Source: Conus ventricosus (Eukaryota; Mollusca; Gastropoda; Neogastropoda; Conidae). From it: DNA of 64,000 bases. Below the pieces are notes generated by a model. That model saw nothing but the letters and a program-made list of their open reading frames with translations. It made no database searches and was not told where the DNA came from. Each line of letters opens with the position of its first letter. Position 1 is the first letter of the stretch. The stretch is taken from the NCBI GenBank assembly GCA_018398815.1, contig CM031601.1, forward strand, positions 31,375,546-31,439,545, written 5' to 3'. Below are positions 1 through 10,248 of this stretch, piece after piece. Position numbers and translations under genes: made by a program.

Positions 1-262
1 CAGCGACAGAGAATGACGAAAAAGCCGTGGAGAAGTAGTTCTGAAAAGATGGGTGTCTAAAGACCCTTTGAAAGCAGCCGATGACTGGATGCTACGAACA
101 GTGGCAGGCAGGTGATTCCGTGCATGCTAGGCCCAGACTTTCTGTCTGAACAGTTCAACGCGTTGGCTCACATAGTCGTTTGATGTGAGGAGATGAACAA
201 GTTGTGTTCTGGGAATTCGGACGTGAAGAAGATCAGAGAGGTATGCTGGGGAAGTATCAGAG
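1..262 (-). pseudogene. LINE (non-LTR) reverse transcriptase C-terminal remnant
   Basis: Read on the minus strand, one frame gives in order a block SPAYLSDLLHVRIPRTQL, then a segment ending QKVWA, an in-frame TAG at 127-129, and then RNHLPATVRSIQSSAAF followed by KGSLDTHLFR. This order (PxYLSDLL..., WNxLP..R, F+..L+THLF) is what the end of the reverse-transcriptase domain of jockey/CR1-type non-LTR retrotransposons looks like. The stop codon and the missing upstream palm motifs (which would lie above 262 but are not seen) make it a dead 3' fragment. It may continue beyond the left window edge. No 3' UTR or A-tail can be judged. Confidence 0.55.
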
Positions 263-395
263 AGAAAAACACGACAAAGACTGGAGGGCGTGTGTTCAAG
301 TCTAGAGAAAAGCACGACAAAGACTGGAGGGCGTGTGTTCAAGTCTAGAGAAAAGCACGACAAAGATTGGAGGGAGTGTGTTCAAGTCTAGAGTG
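262..395. repeat. Threefold tandem repeat of about 43-45 bp
   Basis: Three copies of a unit containing cacgacaaagactggagg and gtgttcaagtctagag follow one another. They sit directly upstream (minus-strand sense) of the LINE reverse-transcriptase remnant and may be a local duplication inside it. Confidence 0.75.
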
Positions 396-546
396 GAGTG
401 GTAGCCAATGTAAAGTCTGAAAGAGAGGAGTCACGTGCTCTCCTTTTCTTTCTTTCTCTCTATCCCCCCCCCCCTCTTTTTTTTGTGTGTGTGTACTCCC
501 AGTTCTTAAAGAAGAGGGAGTACTTTAGAATGGGAACGAAGAAATG

Positions 547-611
<65 letters not shown>
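547..611. repeat. (TG)n microsatellite
   Basis: About 32 uninterrupted TG dinucleotides. Open frames across it (Cys-Val or His-Thr repeats) are artefacts. Confidence 0.98.
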
Positions 612-612
<1 letters not shown>

Positions 613-639
613 ATGGTCAAAATGTGTTCCACTCGCTCC

Positions 640-2380
640 AGACAAAACTACTGGGTCGATCTTTCTGAAAATGTATAGGTATGTTCATTATGGGTCAAGG
701 GTGATGCCCGACGTTTTAGTTTACCGTTACAGCCGTTACTAACGGCTGTAACGGCCTGTAACGCTTTTTTTTCTTTATGGAATATCTCCGAAAGTACTTG
801 GCCGATCTTTGTGAAAATTAGCAGGTATGTTCATTATGGGTCACGGATGATGCCCGGTGTTTTAGTTTACCCCATTATAGCCGTTACTAACGGCTGCAAC
901 AGCCTGTAACGGTTTTTCTTCTTTATAGAATATCTGAAAAAGTACTTGGCCGATCTTTCTGAAAATTTGTAGGTATGTTCACTATGGGTCACGGATGATG
1001 CTCGATGTTTTAGTTTACCGTTACAGCCGTTACTAACGGCTGTAACGGCCTGTAACGCTTTTTCTTCTTTATGGAATATCTCAGAAAGTACTTGGCTGAT
1101 CTTTGTGAAAATTAGCAGGTATGTCCATTATGGGTCACGAATGATGCCCGATGTTTTAGTTTACCCCGTTATAGCCGTTACTAACAGCTGTAACAGCCTG
1201 TAGTGGTTTTTCTTCTTTATAGAATATCTCAGAAAACACTTGGCCGATCTTTCTGAAAATTTGTAGGTATGTTCATTATGGGTCACAAATAATGTCTGGT
1301 GTTTTAGTTTACCGTTATACTATTACTAACGGCTGTAACGGCCTGTAACGCCTTTTCTTCTTCATGGAATATCTCAGAAAGTACTTGGCCGATCTTTGTG
1401 AACATTAGCAGGTATGTTCATTATGGGTCAGGAATAATACCCGATGTTTTATTTTACCCTTATAGCCGTTACTAACGGCTGTAACAGCCTGTAACGGTTG
1501 TTTTTCTTCATGGAATATCTCAGAAAGTACTTGGCCGATCTTTGTGAAAATTAGCAGGTATGTTCATTATGGATCAAGGATGATGCCTGATGTTTTAGTT
1601 TACCGATATAGCATTACTAACGGCTATAACGTGTTTTTTTCTTTATGGAATATCTCAGAAAGTACTTGGCCGATCTTTGTGAACATTAGCAGGTATGTTC
1701 ACTATGGGTTACGGATGATGTCCGATGTTTTAGTTTACCGTTACAGCCGTTACTAACGGCTGTAACGGCCCGTAACGCTTTTCTTCTTTATGGAATATCT
1801 CCGAAAGTACTTGGCCGATCTTTGTGAAAATTAGCAGGTATGTTCACTATGGGTTACGGATGATGTCCGATGTTTTAGTTTACCGTTATAGCCGTTACTA
1901 ACGGCTATAACGGCCCGTAACGCTTTTCTTCTTTATGGAATATCTCCGAAAGTACTTGGCCGATCTTTGTGAAAATTAGCAGGTATCTTCATAATGGGTT
2001 ACGGATGATGCCCGATGTTTTAGTTTACCATTATAGCCGTTACTAACAGGTGTTACAGCCTGTAACGGTTTTTCTTCTTTATGGAATATCCCAGAAAGTA
2101 CGTGGCCGATATTTCTGACAATTTGTAGATATGTTCATTATGGGTCACGGATGATGCCCGATGTTTAAGTTTACCGTTATAGCCGTTACTAACGGCCCAT
2201 AATGGTTTTCTTCTTTATGGAAAATCTCAGAAAGTTCTTGGCCGATCTTTCTGAAAAATTGTAAGTATGTTCATATTAGGTCACAGACGATAGCCGATGT
2301 TTACCAGAATAGCCATTACTAAAAGTTACACCAGCCAAAGGCGGTTTTTCCTCTTTATGGAATATCTCACGGGTATTCAG
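640..2380. repeat. Satellite array, about 145-bp unit, about 12 copies, with central palindrome
   Basis: The phrase acttggccgatctttgtg recurs near 793, 941, 1088, 1236, 1380, 1527, 1661, 1806, 1948, 2097 and 2232, giving spacings of 134-148 bp. Each unit also holds ggtatgttcattatgggtca and gatgttttagtttacc, followed by a palindrome with arms ccgttacagccgtta / taacggctgtaacgg around a single C. Several copies keep the palindrome perfect. The array lies upstream of the Ly6-like exon at 2495, probably in an intron of that gene. Divergence rises toward the right end. Confidence 0.95.
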
Positions 2381-2494
2381 GATAAACTGGGAGTACGTTT
2401 ATATGCTTTGCATCTTGTTTCTTTTCTTTTTCTTCTCCACGTTGCAGACCAGCCTGGTTATATTTGCTAATGCTGGTTTGTCTCGTGCACCCAG

Positions 2495-2607
2495 TGCAGT
2501 GGACTGATGTGTCTGCTGGGAAGTCACGTGACGGCTTGCCCGGATGGACAATTCTTCTGTGAGACCACGATTGAGGAGACGGACACAGGACGACAGATTT
2601 CTAGAGG
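2495..2607 (+). CDS. Ly6/three-finger-like cysteine-rich protein, penultimate exon
   Basis: The exon opens after cgtgcacccag, with a branch-point-like ctaat about 25 bases upstream, and closes at AGG|gtaag. It translates as CSGLMCLLGSHVTACPDGQF and continues FCETTIEETDTGRQISRG, entering in phase 0 and leaving in phase 2. The next exon (6489) begins with the single base that completes the last glycine codon, so the two join without a frame break. Cysteine spacing (CxxxxC, then CP-G-FC, then GC) fits the first half of a Ly6-like domain of the type repeated in many mollusc and annelid secreted proteins. Earlier exons lie left of the satellite or outside the window. No exact protein name is claimed. 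Confidence 0.75.
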
Positions 2608-2726
2608 GTAAGACTGTTCACTGCCATGGATGTCCATAATGAAACCTTGTAATGGGCACAGGACGACAGATTTCTAGAGGGTAAAATCTTCTCTCCACGA
2701 ATGTCCATAATGAAGCCTTGTAATGG
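2581..2726 (+). repeat. Tandem duplication of exon end plus splice donor
   Basis: The segment 2581-2653 (exon end ggacacaggacgacagattt, donor agagggtaag, intron up to ccttgtaatgg) is repeated at 2654-2726 with a few changes. The second copy reads agagggtaaaa, so it keeps a GT but has a weaker donor. Confidence 0.9.
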
Positions 2727-2839
2727 TTACTGGGGTAAGCTATGGTGTAAACGTTTTACATCGTTTTGCAGAACGAAGAAAGTACGCCGCTGCTAGAAAC
2801 TTGAAATCATTCATTTCAAAACTTATCCTCTGATAATGA

Positions 2840-3660
2840 ATTACATTTTTTTTTTTGTCAAAAGGCTCTGTTTGTGAACAAGCATAAGAAGAAAGCACAT
2901 ATTTCCCTCTTGATGTGAGTACGTTTGCAGGGTGAACTGCTTTGAACAACACCTGCTCATGTTGCGGTGCTTTGTTGGTTGGTTGGTTGATTTCGAATTG
3001 CTTGTTTGGGGGGCGGGGGAGGGGGGGGGGGGGTCGTGCATCTAGGAATGCACGTGGGATGCCGTGGGCGGAGGTAGGGGATTGGTGTGGAGAAGGAAAG
3101 ATTGAGAATGGGGGGAGGTGGGTGGGGGGTCTGTGCCCCTCCTTGTTGTTAGAATGCACATGAAGAATATCAGCAACCTTTTGGTGAAGGTTACATGTAA
3201 TGATAGGCTGCGCGTTTTGCTGATCCTGCCAAGTCCGTGAAGGTATGCTAGGGAAGGACCAGGAGGTTCCTGTGACGTGAATTCCATGCTGATCACAAAG
3301 TGCTGATGATGTTAGGCGACAGACAAGACTGGTCCCTGGTATACATTGGGTGGAATCCTCAGCAAACACATCTGCTGCAACATCAGGACCAAGCTTTGTC
3401 AGAGAGAACCATTCAAAGTCAGTTTTGTTTGTGTCCTGGAAGGATCAGGTTCAGCTTACAGCTGTTGGAGATTATAGGGGAAAAAAAAGAAGAAAAAAAA
3501 AGAAAAGACAAAAAAAAAGGAAAGAAAAAAAGGAAAAAAAAGCAGGGACTGTTCCATTCCCATAGTGCTGCTCTATGTTTGCACGAAATGTCTTTTTTTT
3601 TAAATAATTCTCCAGCTACCCAGAATTGTGAAGCTGTGATCTTTCCATGAGCTGCCCTGT
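2840..3660. other. Intron of the Ly6-like gene, low-complexity tracts
   Basis: No gene seen. It contains a G-rich stretch (about 3006-3034 and 3110-3130) and an A-rich purine tract (3478-3545), which explain the apparent frames on both strands. Confidence 0.7.
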
Positions 3661-3720
3661 TGTAGTGCTTAGCATCGCAGACTGTCAAGCTGGAGGATCA
3701 TGGGTTCGAATTTCATCAGA
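3660..3720 (+). repeat. tRNA-derived SINE-like fragment
   Basis: The segment ends with atcatgggttcgaatttcat, a match to a Pol III B box (GGTTCGAnTcc), preceded by a tRNA-like gcatcgcagactgtcaagc. It lacks a convincing acceptor stem, so it is not a functional tRNA. A (TG)n tract follows directly. Confidence 0.45.

Positions 3721-3723
<3 letters not shown>

Positions 3724-3780
<57 letters not shown>
3724..3780. repeat. (TG)n microsatellite
   Basis: About 28 TG units immediately after the SINE-like B box, a common tail position for such elements. Confidence 0.98.
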
Positions 3781-3781
<1 letters not shown>

Positions 3782-4029
3782 CCTCAAGGCCAAGTTGCCT
3801 CGCGGCCGACGCCTTTATCTCTCAGCTATCAGAGACCTGTAATACGTTTGGAAATTTAAGCCTTCAGAAGTTTACATTTGTTCCTGTTCAATCAGATCCA
3901 GTTGGAGAACTCTGCGCAGCTGGTTTTGCCATTGTCTTCAGGGCTTTGGTAAACTTCTCCCCAGAAATCGATGCCGCGGTCAAACTGCCATGGTTCAACC
4001 TGCATGGCAAGAACTTTAGCTTGGGGGTC

Positions 4030-4785
4030 AGATTCCCTCCAGCTGCTGGCTATTCCCTCAAACTGCTGGCTATTCCCTCCAGCTGCTGGCTATTCCCTGA
4101 AGCTGTTGGCTATTCCCTCAAACTGCTGGCTATTTCCTCAAGCTGCTTACTATTCCATCAAGCTGTTGGCTATTCCCTGAAGCTGCTGGCTATTCCTTGA
4201 TCTGCTGGCTATCCCCTCAAACTGCTGGCTATTCCCTCCAGCTGCTGGCTATTCCCTGAAGCTGTTGGCTATTCCCTCAAACTGCTGGCTATTTCCTCAA
4301 GCTGCTTACTATTCCATCAAGCTGTTGGCTATTCCTGAAGCTGCTGGCTATTCCCTGAAGCTGCTGGCAATTCCCTTGAGCTGATGGCTTTTCTATCAAG
4401 CTGCTGGCTATTGCCTTGAGCTGCTGGCTATTCCATCAAGCTGCTGGCTATTCCTTTGATCTGCTGGCTATTCCCTGAAGCTGCCGGCTATCCCCTTGAG
4501 CTGCTGGCTATTCCCTGAAGCTGCTGGCTATTCCCTTGAGCTGATGGCTATTCCATCAAGCTGTTGGCTATTCCCTGGAACTGCTGGCTATTCCCTGAAG
4601 CTGTTGACTATTCCCTCAAGCTGCTTGCTATTCCCTCAAGCTGCTTACTATTCCATCAAGCTGCTTGCTATTCCCTGAAGCTGCTGGCTATTCCGTCAAG
4701 CTGCTTGCTATTCCCTGGAGCTTTTGGCTATTCCCTTGAGCTGCTGGCTATTCCCTTGAGCTGCTGGCTATTCCCTCAAGCAGCT
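4030..4785 (+). repeat. 20-bp minisatellite, about 37 copies
   Basis: The unit ctgctggctattccctcaag recurs every 20 bases with substitutions (tgaag, ttgag, tcaaa). Because 20 is not a multiple of three, all frames cycle through LLAIPSS-like peptides. These are not genes. Confidence 0.97.
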
Positions 4786-4861
4786 CCTCTGCAACAGTGT
4801 CACGTGAGCACATGCATAACAGCATAGTATTTTCATTCTGCATGACGTCGTGTCTCTCCAG

Positions 4862-4906
4862 GTGTGACAATCTGGAATGTCTGCAAGCTCCTTTGCAGCA
4901 GATCTT
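4862..4906 (+). pseudogene. Decayed copy A of the last Ly6-like exon start
   Basis: After cgtgtctctccag comes gtgtgacaatctggaatgtc, then caagctcctttgcagcag. This aligns with the acceptor and first bases of the other copies at 5139, 5609 and 6389. It is the most diverged copy. Confidence 0.55.
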
Positions 4907-5064
4907 CACGTGCAAATGATTACATCATGAGCAGGAAGAAACCCTTTGGGAGAGCTTGACAGCAGAAGGTCTTCAAAGAGGAACCTTCCCTCATACCATT
5001 GTTTCAGCTCCGAACTCCTTACACTCTAGATCATGGCTCCTAGATGTCCTTCCACTGCCAACTT

Positions 5065-5112
5065 TTTTTCTTCCCTGGTGCTGCTGGGATTCGAACCCAC
5101 AACTTTTGGATG
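5065..5112 (-). repeat. tRNA-derived SINE-like B-box fragment
   Basis: The minus strand reads gtgggttcgaatcccagcag, an exact GGTTCGAATCC Pol III B box. No A box or cloverleaf could be folded by eye, so this is a fragment rather than a tRNA. Confidence 0.4.
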
Positions 5113-5138
5113 TTTTAGCTCTGCACGTGTCTTTCCAG

Positions 5139-5222
5139 GTGTGCCACCAGGCATGTCTTTCAGCTCCTCTACAGCAGGATCAGGCATATGCCCGTCTCAC
5201 ACCTTACTGTTTTGGCTGTTAA
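5139..5222 (+). pseudogene. Decayed copy B of the last Ly6-like exon
   Basis: After cgtgtctttccag the sequence encodes CHQACLSAPLQQDQAYARLT before a stop at 5220-5222. The real exon reads CANQSMCDSFHLMQDQALCG, so the C-x-Q...C...QDQA pattern is shared. Later cysteines are lost. Confidence 0.65.
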
Positions 5223-5608
5223 TTTCAGAGTGAGGTGACTGCAGGCAGAAAGTGAAACAAATTTTCAGAATACTTCCTGCCAAGTCCACCAAAAACAAGA
5301 ACAAACAAGTTACAAGACAAAACACGACATGTTTCGACTTTCTCCGGGTATTCTGCAGGCAAGGTAAACAACGTTCAGGACAATGAAGATGAAGAACGAG
5401 TGTTGGCCATCTTGTGCTGAATATGAGGTGATAAGTGATTGTTCATTCTTCGTTTTCATTGTTCTGAACATTGTTCACCTTGCCTAAAGAAGACCTAAGA
5501 GGTTGAAACGCGTCGTGTTTTGTCATGTAACTTGTCTGTCCTTGTTTTGGGTGGACTCACTAAGAGTTATTCTTAAAAATCATTTTGGCTGTGCTCGTGT
5601 CATTGCAG

Positions 5609-5692
5609 GTGTGCCAACCAGGCATATCTTTCAGCTCTGCAACAGGTCATTACGCCTGTATCACACCGTAACATTTTTGCTGTGCCCAGACC
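5609..5692 (+). pseudogene. Decayed copy C of the last Ly6-like exon start
   Basis: It follows cattttggctgtgctcgtgt and cattgcag, and begins gtgtgccaaccaggcatatc. It aligns with copies B and D over about 80 bases, including the preceding intron text. Confidence 0.65.
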
Positions 5693-5848
5693 TGACTACA
5701 TCAGCAAACCATTTCCAGTAGCACAGACTTCTGTTTCCAGTAGCAAGACCCACTAACCAGTAGCCACTACCTCGGCCAGGTTTCAAACAAAGTACGATCC
5801 AATAGCTTTGTTCTGTTTCACAATTGTTGGATTTGTGTTTGTTCGTCT

Positions 5849-6218
5849 CTACTGGTTGAAGACATCATTCCTGCCCCCGTGTTTCACCGAGATCTGAACT
5901 TTGCACAAATTACAGTAGGCATAGTGTGGATCGCCATTATGACTTCACTATGCATGGCCATTCTTCCGTGTAACTTTGCCTAAACGTCTGCTCTGCCGCA
6001 CGAACTCTTTTACGTTTACATTTGCTCGGCCTGCTTTCACTTCCCTCGAGATACCGTCTTTCACCAGGTCGTGGAGGTGTTGAAATCTTCTCACAATCGC
6101 TTTCGCTCGCCGGTGCCGCCATTATCGATTCGAAGAGACTGAATGCGCGATAGGAACAGGAAAACCGAGTCCGCTCAACACTCGCGTCTAACGGAACTGC
6201 TCTTCTCACTAAGCGCAA
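5849..6218 (-). pseudogene. hAT-like transposon fragment: N-terminal BED/TTF-type zinc finger region
   Basis: On the minus strand a Met-initiated basic N-terminal region leads to AAEQTFRQSYTEEWPCIVKS. After a one-base frame change it continues HNGDPHYAYCNLCKVQISVK and then HGGRNDVFNQ before a stop at 5849-5851. The pattern (F.xxW/Y..EWPC...YC.LC....SV.HGGRND) is the N-terminal zinc-finger block of hAT-superfamily transposases and their domesticated relatives. No catalytic domain follows. The block is CpG-richer than its surroundings, consistent with a recent or foreign insert. It lies antisense in the Ly6-like gene's intron. Confidence 0.65.
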
Positions 6219-6360
6219 AATCTACTAAAACGCCATGATCGACTTTAACTTTGAAAAAAACGTAGCAAAATTATCGCTCGTCGTAGCTCCGTAGCAGACC
6301 CCTCAAATACGTAATTGCTACGGCCGAATCGTAGCAGTAGTCAGGTCTGTGTGCCCATGA

Positions 6361-6560
6361 CATTTTGGCTGTGCCCGTGTCATGGCAGGTGCGCCAACCA
6401 GGCATGTCTTTCAGCTCCTCTGCAACAGGAGGTCAGGTGTACGCCTGTATCACTCCTTAACATTTTGGCTGTGCCCGTGTCATTACAGGTGCGCCAACCA
6501 GAGCATGTGCGACAGCTTCCACCTGATGCAGGACCAGGCTCTGTGCGGGCAGGTGGACAG
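6361..6560 (+). repeat. 100-bp tandem duplication spanning copy D and the true last exon start
   Basis: The segments cattttggctgtgcccgtgt and the following cag|gtgcgccaaccag occur at 6361 and again at 6461. The first copy (acceptor at 6388, pseudo-exon 6389-6480) encodes CANQACLSAPLQQEVRC and lacks the domain's later cysteines. The second is the real exon. Period is exactly 100 bp. Confidence 0.85.
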
Positions 6561-6669
6561 TCAACTCCTGCCCAGCGGCAACACCTGTCACTTCTGCTGT
6601 GTGGGCGACAACTGCAATGTACCGCCCCATGTCAAACCCGCTGCCTCAAGCCTGTATCCCCAGCCTTGA
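6489..6669 (+). CDS. Ly6/three-finger-like cysteine-rich protein, last coding exon
   Basis: Opens after cgtgtcattacag. Its first G completes the codon split from the exon at 2607, then it reads CANQSMCDSFHLMQDQALCG and, further on, SGNTCHFCCVGDNCNVPP, with stop TGA at 6667-6669. The CxxCC....CN ending is the hallmark of Ly6/uPAR-type folds. With the upstream exon, eleven cysteines are visible; a twelfth is expected in an earlier exon. The 17-residue tail after CN is short and polar, with no hydrophobic GPI signal, so the protein is more likely secreted than GPI-anchored, or this is the end of a larger extracellular protein. Exact function is unknown. Confidence 0.8.
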
Positions 6670-6735
6670 CCACTGCCCCTTGGGTTCTGACCTGGCTGTC
6701 GGACTTGTCTGTGCTGCAGTGATGGTGAACCATTA

Positions 6736-6741
6736 ATTAAA
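6736..6741 (+). terminator. ATTAAA poly(A) signal of the Ly6-like gene
   Basis: ATTAAA lies 67 bases after the stop codon at 6669. A (TG)n tract begins at about 6789. This suggests a short 3' UTR of roughly 90-100 bases. Confidence 0.5.
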
Positions 6742-6786
6742 GGCATGGCTGCTTGCAGGCGTCTTATTTCGAAGGGATGTTTGCTA

Positions 6787-6788
<2 letters not shown>

Positions 6789-6821
<33 letters not shown>
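6789..6821. repeat. (TG)n microsatellite
   Basis: About 16 TG units just beyond the predicted 3' end of the Ly6-like gene. Confidence 0.95.
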
Positions 6822-6823
<2 letters not shown>

Positions 6824-9349
6824 ATACACTGTGCTAATGTACTGTCTCTCTGTTTGTGAGCTGGCCTGGTGTGTGTGAGTAAATGTTTGGTAAGAATGGA
6901 TGTGAAAGTGTGAAAAACAGAACCAGGATTTGAATGAACTACAATAATGAAAAAAAAAGCTTTCCATTCATATTATCCAAACACTTACTCCAAACAACCT
7001 GGTAATTGTTTATTTTATCAGAAGAACAAGTACCACTGACAACTCTAAAATGAGGACCAACCAGCAAATCCTCCCAATAAATCTTATTCATTTCCATATG
7101 ATCCTTCCTCTTCTTTCTTTCTTTCCCCCACTCAACACATGATGGATGTTATGAACAAGAACAAAATGAAACAAAACAAACATACACACGTTTAAAAACA
7201 TAAGACGGACCTGCAGGCAGAGACTTTATAATGTGTAGCTAGCATTTTACGGACATGACCCGGTCACACACACGCACACAAATTAAATGCTATTCAAAGC
7301 GCGTCCTCTTTCCATTTTAGGCTGCTGAAATAGATATGACTTACGACATGCATGTTGAAGAATTCTCTTCTCCTCTCTCGTGACACAGATATCCTTAACC
7401 AATGGTGCCCTATCCATTGTTCACATGACACACTGCAACCTGCCATGGACAGAGTGACAGAAAGAAAAAAAAAAAAGGGGTGGGGGGGGGGGGGGGGGGA
7501 TCTGGTGCTCAAGAATATTACATAAACTTCAAATCAGACACATGCACATATCCACTCTTAACAACACCAAGAATTTACTTTAAAAAAGGAAAAAGGACAA
7601 GAAGAAGAACAACAAAACGAAACAAAACACACACAAAATATATATATATATAAATGGAAGATTGGTTGAACAAAAAGCTGGTACATTTACTAAAAATATC
7701 AACATAATGGAAGACATTGAATTAACAAACATAACAAACTGGATTAAACACAAAGGAAAAGATATGCATATGAAATAAAGAAAATGTATTTACTGGATAA
7801 AATACAAAATAAAATGATACACTAAATTACAAATACAACTGTAGTGGTAAGATTTAATCAAAATTAAATGCACATATTCGTGCAAAAATTGATTATAAAA
7901 AAACAATGGTTTAAAACATGCAAAAAACAAAACATAAAAGAAGTGTTAATAAAATCATCAGACTGGATAAAAACACATACACATGCATCCCAACCCCCTT
8001 TCACACACACAAACTAAAAACCCATGCAAGCGAACATACATACATTACTATCTATGTATGTATGCACAGACTATAATCAAATACTGAGATTTCATGGCAT
8101 AGTGAATATCTTCATGACAATTTTTAGACTTTAAAGGGAGGATTCTATTGACACCTTTAAACAGTTCTTCTTGAAAGCAACACTTGCATAACACACTCAC
8201 ACTGATAAAATGGAGGCCATTTTCATATGTGCTAACAAAATGAAGATTTCTGATCTAGTTCGTATGCACTAACAAAACAGACATTTGTCTACTAGCAGCA
8301 AAATAACAAATCAATATTTTCTCAATACTTGTCATCTTTGTAATTAATACACTTTTCATTTATTGAATGTTCTTTATAACAGGGGAAAAAATATTACGAG
8401 AGAAAAATGTGCATAAACATGTGTAACAGCATGATTGTCATAGAAAGAAAAACAACAATAACACCACCAAACCACTATCCCCAGCACACTTTTAAGCATC
8501 TTTTTTGTTTTCCTTTAAATCTTGCCATTCATAAGAGTATTCCCTTTCCTGAAAGTATGCTAAGCTGCATTTTGTTTGTGTCTTTTCGGGTGCTTAATAA
8601 GAAACGTACAAGAAGATGAAGATGTAAGATAATGATCCTAAGACTTTAAAACCCCACTCACCACAGAAACCATACAAGCACTTTTCTCCTTAAACATCTG
8701 CAAATGTGAGATTTACACATGTTAACCGACATTATTTTTCAACTCCTTATAAGCTCCTTTATTGCTGACATGCATTACAACATGTGGACACATAATAATT
8801 ATATGGTTTCATGACTTATGAAGTTCAATATTTGTTTATTTCAGTGTGGGGAATGGTAAAAAGTCAAACAGGACAAGCTAGAAGCATAATTGTCGCATCC
8901 ATTTCGGACATCAGGATTCCCAGATACTTATCACAGGAAATTGTCCTCAGAAATTTTTAAAGAATTATCTTCAAAGTCTCAGCATCTGAGTCTTCAAAAT
9001 TTCCACACTTAACTCACATAGTCCAACTCTTCCTTCGTGTCAATTCTGTTGAGTGACTAAACCAAGAGTCTTCTCCTGTTTGTCCTCCTGCTTCTTATGA
9101 TGAACCATCTTGATGAGTTGGCACAAGATGGGACTCTCCTACAGATCCCAGATTCAGTGTCATCAAAATACACATCATGCACTCTGTTGTACACCATTTT
9201 GTGAATCCACGCATAATATCTTAAGGATCTTCTTGAAGTAACAAAATGAAGAACTTTCCTGCCATAGATGTAATTTGAATCATGGGTCAGCAGTTGAACA
9301 GAATGCCCTCCCTTGATCAGCAAAGTTGAGTTTCCTGTTCTCTGCCTTG

Positions 9350-9502
9350 ACCCTGTATTGTTTGCTTGAAAAGGAACATGACAGGGGGAACTGCATCACA
9401 CTTGTATTTTTTGCTTGAAAAGGAACATGACAGGGGGAACTGCATCACACCTGTATTGTTTGCTTGAAAAGGAACATGACAGGGGGAACTGCATCACACC
9501 TA
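9350..9502. repeat. Threefold tandem repeat of about 60 bp
   Basis: Three successive copies contain tgcttgaaaaggaacatgac followed by agggggaactgcatcacac. Confidence 0.85.
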
Positions 9503-10020
9503 CTTGTAACTTCAAATGTTAAAGACGATTGTTTAAAATCAGGATGCAGAATAAGCTGTTGAAAGGGCCTGAGCTGGGAGCTAACCAGCTCTTACGCTGT
9601 AATGAAAGGACCTTACAAGGCCTTCTGTGGCAAATGCAATTCACAAGGACTTTAAAAAACCTAAAAAGGTTGGGTTTATTCAGACAGAATGATTTGTGTG
9701 AAAAATAGCAGCATCTCAATTCTGGCCCCAGAGTACAATCCCCATGATCACTAGGCTATAAATGACATGAACTGAAAAAGCATCCAGTTTACAGGATGTG
9801 TATCCAATGTCCCTATTATGCTGCACGATATACTGTTCACTAGCTTCACATTCCTACAGTCCTTTATACAGTTTTTATTATCATAATCCAGACAACCAAA
9901 GTCCTTTCAGGGCCGTTAAACCACAGAGGAAAAAAAAAATCCTAAACAGGTCAGATCATGAAAGATCACATCCTGAAAATTAAACAAAGAACACACATCG
10001 TGATGCAATTGCTGAACTCT

Positions 10021-10192
10021 TGCCATCCTAATGGCAGACAAAGAGAAAAACCTCTTGCCATCCTAATGGCAGACAAAGAGAAAAAGCTCTTGCCATTCTA
10101 ATGGCAGACAAAGAGAAAAAGCTCTTGCCATCCTAATGGCAGACAAAGAGAAAAAGCTCTTGCCATTCTAATGGCAGACAAAGAGAAAAAGC
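10021..10192. repeat. 35-bp tandem repeat, 5 copies, with small palindrome
   Basis: Copies start at 10021, 10056, 10091, 10126 and 10161. Each unit contains the inverted repeat tgccat-(c/t)cta-atggca followed by gacaaagagaaaaa. Confidence 0.95.
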
Positions 10193-10248
10193 AAACACTG
10201 TGCTGACAGCACTAGATATTCCTTTTTTTTTTCTTTCTTTTTTTTATA

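Larger units (their letters stand above)
6822..10246. other. Non-coding interval between convergent genes, AT-rich
   Basis: No recognisable gene on either strand. Minus-strand AATAAA motifs (for example near 7009-7015) could end a long ATG13 3' UTR, but this cannot be decided here. It contains a poly-G run (about 7476-7499), a (TA)n tract near 7640, a tandem repeat at 9350-9502 and another at 10021-10192. An 88-codon minus frame at 9057-9323 has no recognised motif. Confidence 0.6.

Noticed and set aside
3700..4827. Frames rich in LLAIPSSCWLFP
   Set aside because: 20-bp minisatellite that cycles through all three frames.
9057..9323. 88-codon minus frame
   Set aside because: No motif, no splice context with neighbours, and it lies in the interval between convergent gene ends; probably chance or UTR.
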